The position numbers and the translations under genes were made by a program. From Mesorhizobium loti R88b (GTDB taxonomy: Bacteria; Pseudomonadota; Alphaproteobacteria; Rhizobiales; Rhizobiaceae), in NCBI RefSeq assembly GCF_013170845.1, contig NZ_CP033367.1:186001-250000 (forward strand): 64,000 nucleotides of DNA, written 5' to 3'. The notes under the pieces are model-generated. The model saw only the letters and a list, made by a program, of their open reading frames with translations, did not search any database and was not told where the DNA came from. Numbering within the stretch: position 1 is the stretch's first letter; every line of letters starts with the position of its first letter. Positions 58,479 to 64,000 of this stretch are shown here, one piece after another.

Positions 58479-60386
58479 ATGGCTTCACGCTATCACGAGG
58501 TCTATGACGGCTGGAAACGCGACCCGGAACAATTCTGGGCGGACGCGGCCGCCGCCATCGACTGGTATTCGCCCTGGGACAAGGTGTTCGATGCCACCGC
58601 CGGCGTCTATGGCCGCTGGTTTACCGGTGCGACCTGCAACACCTGCTACAACGCCATCGACCGGCATGTCGCCGGCGGGCGCGCCGACCAGATTGCGCTG
58701 ATTTATGACAGCGCCATCACTGGAACGGTGAAGAAGTTCACCTATGCCGAATTGAAGCGCGAAGTGGTGGCGCTGACCTCGGTGCTGAAGAACCGGGGCG
58801 TCGGCAAGGGCGACCGCGTCATCATCTACATGCCGATGGTGGCCGAGGCGGCCATCGCCATGCTCGCCTGCGCCCGCATCGGTGCGGTGCATTCGGTCGT
58901 CTTCGGCGGCTTTGCTTCGCATGAGCTTGCCACCCGCATCGACGACGCCAAGCCGAAGCTGATCATCTCGGCCTCCTGCGGCCTGGAGCCGGGCCGGATC
59001 GTCGCCTACAAGCCGCTGCTCGACAAGGCGATCGAGATGTCCCGCCACAAGCCGGACGCCTGCCTGATCCTGCAGCGCGACCAGCTGCGCTGCGACCTGA
59101 AGGAGCATTTCGACATCGACTATGCCGATGCGGTCGCCCGCGAGCGGGCGGCCGGCGCCAATGTCGACTGCGTGCCGGTGCTGGCCACCGACCCGCTTTA
59201 CATCATCTACACCTCAGGCACGACCGGCCAGCCGAAGGGCATCGTGCGCGACAATGGCGGCCACATGGTCGCGCTGAAATGGACGATGGAAAACGAGTTC
59301 GGCGTGAAGCCTGGCGAAGTGTTCTGGGCGGCGTCCGATGTCGGCTGGGTGGTCGGCCATTCCTACATCGTCTATGGCCCGCTGCTGCATGGCTGCACCA
59401 GCGTCCTGTTCGAAGGCAAGCCGATCGGCACGCCCGATACCGGCACCTACTGGCGGGTCATCTCGGACCATGGCGTCGTCGCGCTGTTCACAGCGCCGAC
59501 GGCGTTCCGCGCCATCAAGGGGCAGGACCCCAAGGGCGAATTCGTTCCCAGATACGATCTGTCGAAATTCCGCACGCTGTTCCTCGCCGGCGAGCGCGCC
59601 GATCCCGAAACCATCAAATGGGCCGAGCAGAAGCTCAACGTGCCGGTGGTCGACCATTGGTGGCAGACCGAGACCGGCTCGCCGATGACGATCAACCCGG
59701 CTGGCCTCGGCCTGCTGCCGGTGAAATACGGCTCGCCCGGCGTGCCGATGCCGGGCTACGACATCCGTGTGCTCGACGACGCCGGCCACGATGTGCCACG
59801 TGGCACGCTCGGCAATGTGGTGGTCAAGCTGCCGTTGCCGGCCGGCTGCCTGCCGACATTGTGGAACGCCGACCAGCGGTTTCGGCAAGCCTATCTCGAC
59901 GAGTTCCCCGGCTTCTACAAGACGGCCGATGCCGGCATGATCGACGCGGACGGCTACCTCTATGTGATGGCCCGTACCGACGACATCATCAATGTCGCTG
60001 GCCACCGCCTGTCGACCGGCGCGATGGAGGAAGTGCTCTCGGCGCACCCTGATGTTGCCGAATGCGCTGTCGTTGGCATCGCCGATGCGATGAAGGGCCA
60101 AATTCCGCTCGGTTTCGTGGTGCTGAACGCCGGTGTCGCGCGCGACGGGGACGTCATCGAGAAGGAGGTCGTCGCACTGGTGCGCGAGCGCATCGGGCCG
60201 GTCGCCGCCTTCAAGACCGTGGTGACGATCAAGCGCCTGCCCAAGACCCGCTCGGGCAAGATCCTGCGCGGCACCATGCAGAAGATCGCCGACAAAGAAG
60301 CGTGGACCATGCCGGCGACCATCGACGACCCGGCCATCCTGGACGAGATCACCGCCGCGATGAAGGAGCGCGGGATCGGGGTTTGA
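58479..60386 (+). CDS. prpE: Propionyl-CoA synthetase PrpE
   Basis: A 635-residue acyl-CoA synthetase of the acetyl/propionyl-CoA ligase group. The ATP-binding YTSGTTGQPKG, the hinge MARTDDIINVAGHRLS and the acetylatable Lys in PKTRSGKILRG are intact. The N-terminus YHEVYDGWKRDPEQFWADAA and overall length favour propionate over acetate, as in PrpE. It feeds propionyl-CoA to the methylmalonyl or methylcitrate route, neither of which is encoded nearby. Confidence 0.92.
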   Translation: MASRYHEVYDGWKRDPEQFWADAAAAIDWYSPWDKVFDATAGVYGRWFTGATCNTCYNAIDRHVAGGRADQIALIYDSAITGTVKKFTYAELKREVVALTSVLKNRGVGKGDRVIIYMPMVAEAAIAMLACARIGAVHSVVFGGFASHELATRIDDAKPKLIISASCGLEPGRIVAYKPLLDKAIEMSRHKPDACLILQRDQLRCDLKEHFDIDYADAVARERAAGANVDCVPVLATDPLYIIYTSGTTGQPKGIVRDNGGHMVALKWTMENEFGVKPGEVFWAASDVGWVVGHSYIVYGPLLHGCTSVLFEGKPIGTPDTGTYWRVISDHGVVALFTAPTAFRAIKGQDPKGEFVPRYDLSKFRTLFLAGERADPETIKWAEQKLNVPVVDHWWQTETGSPMTINPAGLGLLPVKYGSPGVPMPGYDIRVLDDAGHDVPRGTLGNVVVKLPLPAGCLPTLWNADQRFRQAYLDEFPGFYKTADAGMIDADGYLYVMARTDDIINVAGHRLSTGAMEEVLSAHPDVAECAVVGIADAMKGQIPLGFVVLNAGVARDGDVIEKEVVALVRERIGPVAAFKTVVTIKRLPKTRSGKILRGTMQKIADKEAWTMPATIDDPAILDEITAAMKERGIGV

Positions 60387-60518
60387 TGCCTGACCCGGGA
60401 GCGATCCCGCACAGCGTTCCTTGCGGCCGGCCTATCCTGACCGGCAAGCAATACTTTTATTGTGCAATGCAGCAAGCCGCCGTAGACTGTCTGGCGGGGG
60501 GCCATCCGGCGGTGCGGT

Positions 60519-61601
60519 ATGGCTCAGCAGAAAATTACCTTTGGCGGCGTCGACATCCTGCGGTTCCTCGCGGCCGTTCTGGTCATGGTCTACCACTACG
60601 GCTTCTGGGTGTGGGCCTATCCTGATGGCATCTCGGCGCAGGCCACCGGCGGTGTGCCGGCGCAGCCTGATATAGGCGCCTGGGTCGGGTCAGGCTGGGT
60701 CGGCGTCGAGATCTTCTTCGTCATCAGCGGCTTCGTCATCGCCTTCAGCGCCGAAAGATCGACGCCGCTGCGGTTTTTCGAGGCCAGGGTGAAGCGGCTG
60801 GCACCGGCGGTCTGGATCTGCGCGCCGGTCACCGCTGTGCTGCTTCTTCTCATCGGCCTGAGCTGGCCGACCGATGCAGTGGTCCGTCTGCTCCGCACCG
60901 GCCTGTTCGCGCCCTATGGTCCGTGGGTGGACAGCGTCTACTGGACGCTCGGCATCGAGATCGCCTTCTACGCCATCGTCTGGGTCCTGCTGCGGCTCGG
61001 CCGTTTCCATCTGATGGAGGCGGTCGCCATCGCCATCGGCCTCGTCAGCACGCTGTTCTGGTGCCTCTATTATCCGCTCGGCTGGGACGACTTTGCCGAG
61101 ACGCGCTGGCTTCAGCTCACCCTGGTGCATCACGGCTGCTTCTTCACGGTCGGCGTGCTGCTGTGGCTGATGCGGTTCAAGGCGCTGACGGTGCCTCGGC
61201 TTGCCTTCTGCCTGCTGTTCCTCGGCGGCGGCGTGCTGCAAATCGCCAGTTCGGTCGACGTCCACAGCATCAAGGTCAATGCCGTGATGCCCTATGCGCC
61301 GCCAATCCTGATCTTCCTTGTCGCCATCGCGCTCATGGCATGGTCGCTGCGGCTCGATCTCAGCTGGAGTGGCTGGCGGCGGATCGGCCTGATGACCTAT
61401 CCGCTCTACCTGATCCACGACGTCGTCGGCGCGGCAATGCTGGGGCCGATGGTCCGTGCCGGCGTGCCTTATCTCCTGTCCATGGCAATCGTCGGCGCAA
61501 CCATGATCGCGGCGAGCTGGCTGGTGGCCACCGAGGCCGAACCGCGTATCCGGCTGCTGCTCGACCACACCGTTTTCCGCTACCGGCTCAAGGCCGCTTA
61601 G
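60519..61601 (+). CDS. Membrane acyltransferase (OafA/YrhL family)
   Basis: A 360-residue integral membrane O-acyltransferase with about ten helices. It begins with the family pattern FGGVDILRFLAAVLVMVYHY, including the conserved Arg and His, and has SGWVGVEIFFVISGFVIAFS. Such proteins acetylate cell-surface sugars. The target is unknown; no polysaccharide cluster adjoins it. Confidence 0.9.
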   Translation: MAQQKITFGGVDILRFLAAVLVMVYHYGFWVWAYPDGISAQATGGVPAQPDIGAWVGSGWVGVEIFFVISGFVIAFSAERSTPLRFFEARVKRLAPAVWICAPVTAVLLLLIGLSWPTDAVVRLLRTGLFAPYGPWVDSVYWTLGIEIAFYAIVWVLLRLGRFHLMEAVAIAIGLVSTLFWCLYYPLGWDDFAETRWLQLTLVHHGCFFTVGVLLWLMRFKALTVPRLAFCLLFLGGGVLQIASSVDVHSIKVNAVMPYAPPILIFLVAIALMAWSLRLDLSWSGWRRIGLMTYPLYLIHDVVGAAMLGPMVRAGVPYLLSMAIVGATMIAASWLVATEAEPRIRLLLDHTVFRYRLKAA

Positions 61602-61740
61602 ACGTCATCGTCCGGTTGAGGACATTCGTGCTCGCCCATGCCGGGCATTGGGTGCGCGGCGTCTGCCTCCAGGCTGTGCAAACCTGATCAGGATATGGCG
61701 CCGCCACGGCTGCTCGACATGAAGTCGGTGCCGAGACCTG

Positions 61741-62373
61741 TCAGGGCTTCACGAACCGATAGGCGAAGCGATCGGTCTCGCCCTTGATCGAAGGATCGAA
61801 GACCTTGATCGCGTGCTGATCGTCCTTGTTCGCGAGCATGGTGCTTTGCGCGTCCAGTACGAAGCCGGCCGCCTCCACCTCCTCGCGGACGGATGCAGGG
61901 TCGATCCGATGCAGCGACTGGGTGTCACTCGTGCCCGACCCAGCGGCGGCGGCGTGATCGACGATGACGTAGGACCCACCGGGCTTGAGCTGCTCGTAGA
62001 CGGCTCGATTGAAGTCGGCCGCCGTCGCACCCTTCTTCTGCATCAGCGCGGTGTGGAGATCGTGGTAGAACAGGTGCAGCCACAAGACATCCGCTGGCTG
62101 CGTGACCTCCGGCATCGCCACGAGGTCCGTCGATACGGCTTCGACGTTCTCTCGGCCCGGCTCCTTAGCAAGCGTCCGCATGAGACCGACCGGATCGTTC
62201 TTGAAGTGGGCGACTTCGGCCGGCACGAAGCTGTAGACTCGCCCCTCTGGCCCGACGATGTCGGAGAACAGGCGCGTCCAGTCGCCGTCGCCTGGGTAGA
62301 CGTCAATGACAGTGGAGCCCGCATCTACACGTGCGAACCGGATCAACTCGGATAGCTTGGATTGGTCGTACAT
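61741..62373 (-). CDS. Class I SAM-dependent methyltransferase
   Basis: A 210-residue Rossmann methyltransferase. The SAM motif I is modified: VIDVYPGDGDWTRLFSDIV, with Asp and Gly retained. Motif III-IV appears in LKPGGSYVIVDHAAAAGSG. It resembles a family of predicted methyltransferases of unknown substrate. No signal peptide is seen from this start. Confidence 0.8.
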   Translation of the reverse strand: MYDQSKLSELIRFARVDAGSTVIDVYPGDGDWTRLFSDIVGPEGRVYSFVPAEVAHFKNDPVGLMRTLAKEPGRENVEAVSTDLVAMPEVTQPADVLWLHLFYHDLHTALMQKKGATAADFNRAVYEQLKPGGSYVIVDHAAAAGSGTSDTQSLHRIDPASVREEVEAAGFVLDAQSTMLANKDDQHAIKVFDPSIKGETDRFAYRFVKP

Positions 62374-62480
62374 CGGAATCTCCGTTACGGTTGGGCATTA
62401 GACGAGCGTGCGGCGTATAATGGGGCGATTTTCGGCTTATCTACCGTCTCTCCGAGCTGATGGCCGAAGATGGCCAGCCA

Positions 62481-62894
62481 TTATGCGGCCACGGCCGCGC
62501 CCATCTGCGCGGCGCGTGCCAGTGCTTGTGTGTCGACGTATTCCCGGATGTTGGTCAGTCTGCCATCCCGGACCGTGATCGCGAAAATCCAGTCGTCCTC
62601 GAACGTCTTGTTCGTAGCTTTGATCTTCCCCTTGGCAAATCCGACGACGAGGACACGGTCTCCTTGCGCCACGAACTCCCGGGGTTCCGTGGACGTTTCT
62701 ATCGACTTGGAGGCCGTCTCAAGCAAATCCGTTAGCCCGGCGTGTCCGTGGCGCGTTCCGGCCAGCGGCCAGTCCTTCCCCGGAATGATCCACTCGATGT
62801 CTTCGGCGGCCAACGCCAGCAGAGCTTCCTTGTCGCCGCTGCCGATTGCGGCGAAGAAGTCCTTCACGGTCTGGATGTTCTTCTCAATGCTCAT
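62481..62894 (-). CDS. SnoaL-like/NTF2-fold protein
   Basis: A 137-residue protein beginning SIEKNIQTVKDFFAAIGSGD, with the cone-shaped NTF2-like pattern LLALAAEDIEWIIPG. These small proteins are isomerases, hydrolases or ligand binders; function cannot be assigned. The ATG at 62894 has a GGAGAAA ribosome site. It is followed at some distance by genes on the same strand. Confidence 0.82.
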   Translation of the reverse strand: MSIEKNIQTVKDFFAAIGSGDKEALLALAAEDIEWIIPGKDWPLAGTRHGHAGLTDLLETASKSIETSTEPREFVAQGDRVLVVGFAKGKIKATNKTFEDDWIFAITVRDGRLTNIREYVDTQALARAAQMGAAVAA

Positions 62895-62975
62895 GGGAAT
62901 TTCTCCATTTCGCTTGGATCGCATCGCGCTCGATCCGATCCGTGCATCGTGGCCCTGCCGGTTGGCATGTCGTGT

Positions 62976-63578
62976 TCATCCGTCGAACTTGACCAGGTCC
63001 TTGAAGATCAGGTGGCCCCAGCTGTTTCCGCGCGCCTGGACCAGCAGCCCTCCGTCCGAAAGCCCGCCAAGTCTGATCGGCGCGAAACCGAGATTTTCCG
63101 CGAGCGTACCAATCTCCGCCGCGGCAGCGTCATCGTCGCTCGCCAAGAACACGACTCTCCTGCCACCATGCACGGCCGGATCCTGGTCAAGGGTGGCAGC
63201 GATCAAATGGTTGAAGCCCTTGACCAGCCTTGCACCGGAGAAAGCCTTCGCGATGAACTTGGAAGAAGGCTGTCCTTCCAGTTTCTCAGGGGGCACGCCG
63301 TAGGCATTGGTCACATCAACGATGGTCTTCCCCTGCCAGGTGGCGAGCGCCTTCGCGACATTCGGGTGCGACTCGAAACGGACCGCCAAAAAGATGATGT
63401 CCGCCTTGACGGCCTCCGCCAGTGTTTTGGGAATGATCGTAGGTCCGATGGCGGTCGCAGCGGCTGCAAAGCGTTCCGGGTCGCGCGTGGTTGCAACGGA
63501 TACTTCCATGCCCTTGCGGGCAAACGCCTTGGCCAAGGCCTGGCCGATATTGCCGAAGCCGATGATTGCGTAGCTCAC
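62976..63578 (-). CDS. NADP-binding oxidoreductase (F420-dependent NADP reductase-like)
   Basis: A 200-residue single-domain Rossmann protein starting SYAIIGFGNIGQALAKAFA. ATTRDPERFAA sits at the NADP 2'-phosphate position, and VVDVTNAYG-like TIVDVTNAYGVPPE follows. Bacteria lacking F420 carry such proteins as NADPH-dependent reductases. The start is GTG at 63578 with AGGAG 7 bases upstream; the longer frame to 63686 is not native. Confidence 0.85.
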   Translation of the reverse strand: MSYAIIGFGNIGQALAKAFARKGMEVSVATTRDPERFAAAATAIGPTIIPKTLAEAVKADIIFLAVRFESHPNVAKALATWQGKTIVDVTNAYGVPPEKLEGQPSSKFIAKAFSGARLVKGFNHLIAATLDQDPAVHGGRRVVFLASDDDAAAAEIGTLAENLGFAPIRLGGLSDGGLLVQARGNSWGHLIFKDLVKFDG

Positions 63579-63670
63579 AATGTTTCTCCTATCTTGTGTT
63601 GGAACTAAAGTTTGAGAAGCGGGATCACCACTGGCGGGTTTGAGGGGCCAGCCACGGGACCGCGCCGGGC

Positions 63671-64000
63671 TCAGACCTGCGCCCAACCACCATCGACCGC
63701 GAGATCTATACCGGTGATGTAGGAGCTTTCATCCGAGGCGAGGAACGTGAGGGCAGCCGCGATTTCCTCTGGCTTGCCCCTGCGACCCATTGGGATCTGT
63801 GCAGCAAACTGGGCGACCGCCTGCTCGGCTTGCTCAGCGTTAAGGCCGGTCGTTGTCGCCAAGGCGGGAGTCTCGATCGCGCCAGGGCTCATCGTATTGA
63901 CGCGGATATTGCGGTCCTTCAGTTCCAGTGTCCAAGACCGCGAGAAGCTGCGCACTGCCGCCTTACTTGCTGCGTAGGTGCTGAACGCTGGCAGCCCCAT
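63671..64000 (-). CDS. Short-chain dehydrogenase/reductase (5' end cut by window)
   Basis: C-terminal 109 residues of an SDR oxidoreductase. The active-site Tyr-x3-Lys is in STYAASKAAVRSF, followed by RVNTMSPGAIETPA and the C-terminal SSYITGIDLAVDGGWAQV. The N-terminal NAD(P)-binding GxxxGxG lies beyond the right edge. It lies 92 bp upstream of the reductase gene and may share its transcript. Confidence 0.9.
   Translation of the reverse strand: MGLPAFSTYAASKAAVRSFSRSWTLELKDRNIRVNTMSPGAIETPALATTTGLNAEQAEQAVAQFAAQIPMGRRGKPEEIAAALTFLASDESSYITGIDLAVDGGWAQV

Overview
This GC-rich window looks chromosomal and alphaproteobacterial, most likely Rhizobiales close to Mesorhizobium. The reasons are the gene order glnD-murJ-trpS-usp-nfu, an ActS/ActR (RegB/RegA) redox pair next to hrpB, a malic enzyme carrying a phosphotransacetylase-like tail, MmcB and DUF6356 proteins, and short intergenic palindromes of the rhizobial kind. 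Species assignment is an inference. No rRNA, tRNA, CRISPR array, prophage or insertion sequence was recognised.

Layout. 1-12.4 kb holds mixed metabolism: a truncated amidase, class II amidotransferase, Lrp regulator, dUTPase, HAD hydrolase, a PEP-mutase-like enzyme coupled to a hydroxyproline dehydratase, an EamA exporter, a PfkB kinase, an orphan ParS/MbcA-like antitoxin and a PAS-GGDEF cyclase. 12.5-19.9 kb holds the malic enzyme, a glycosyltransferase, mutS and an aldo/keto reductase. 20-23 kb is a copper module (DUF305 protein and P-type ATPase) behind a clear MerR-type promoter; its probable regulator, CueR, lies 10 kb away at 33 kb. 23-32 kb is a housekeeping block interrupted by a vapBC toxin-antitoxin pair on the other strand. 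34-42 kb carries MmcB, NhaA, ActR/ActS, HrpB, a second EamA exporter and a PIG-L deacetylase.

42.2-54.2 kb is the largest unit, a same-strand operon of about 12 kb. It encodes a complete sugar or polyol ABC importer (binding protein, two permeases, a small membrane protein, two ATPases), a fused DhaK-DhaL kinase, separate DhaL, DhaM, HPr and Enzyme I, a small HTH-like protein and a separate DhaK. It reads as an import-and-phosphorylate pathway for dihydroxyacetone or a related ketose, with its own PEP-driven phosphorelay. The order DhaM-HPr-EI repeats the domain order of the fused enterobacterial DhaM.

54.3-57.1 kb holds genes typical of lasso-peptide clusters: a PqqD-like recognition protein, a B2-type leader peptidase, an HprK-like kinase and a nucleotidyltransferase. 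No lasso cyclase, exporter or convincing precursor is present, which makes this the most unusual locus in the window. 57.3-64 kb holds a small membrane peptide, a secreted DUF2259-like protein, propionyl-CoA synthetase, an acyltransferase, a methyltransferase, an NTF2-like protein, an NADP-binding reductase and a truncated SDR.

Three copies of a roughly 45-bp repeat with GCAATTCC ends and an inverted pair of longer palindromic repeats lie in the gaps. All functions come from reading the sequence; no database search was run.
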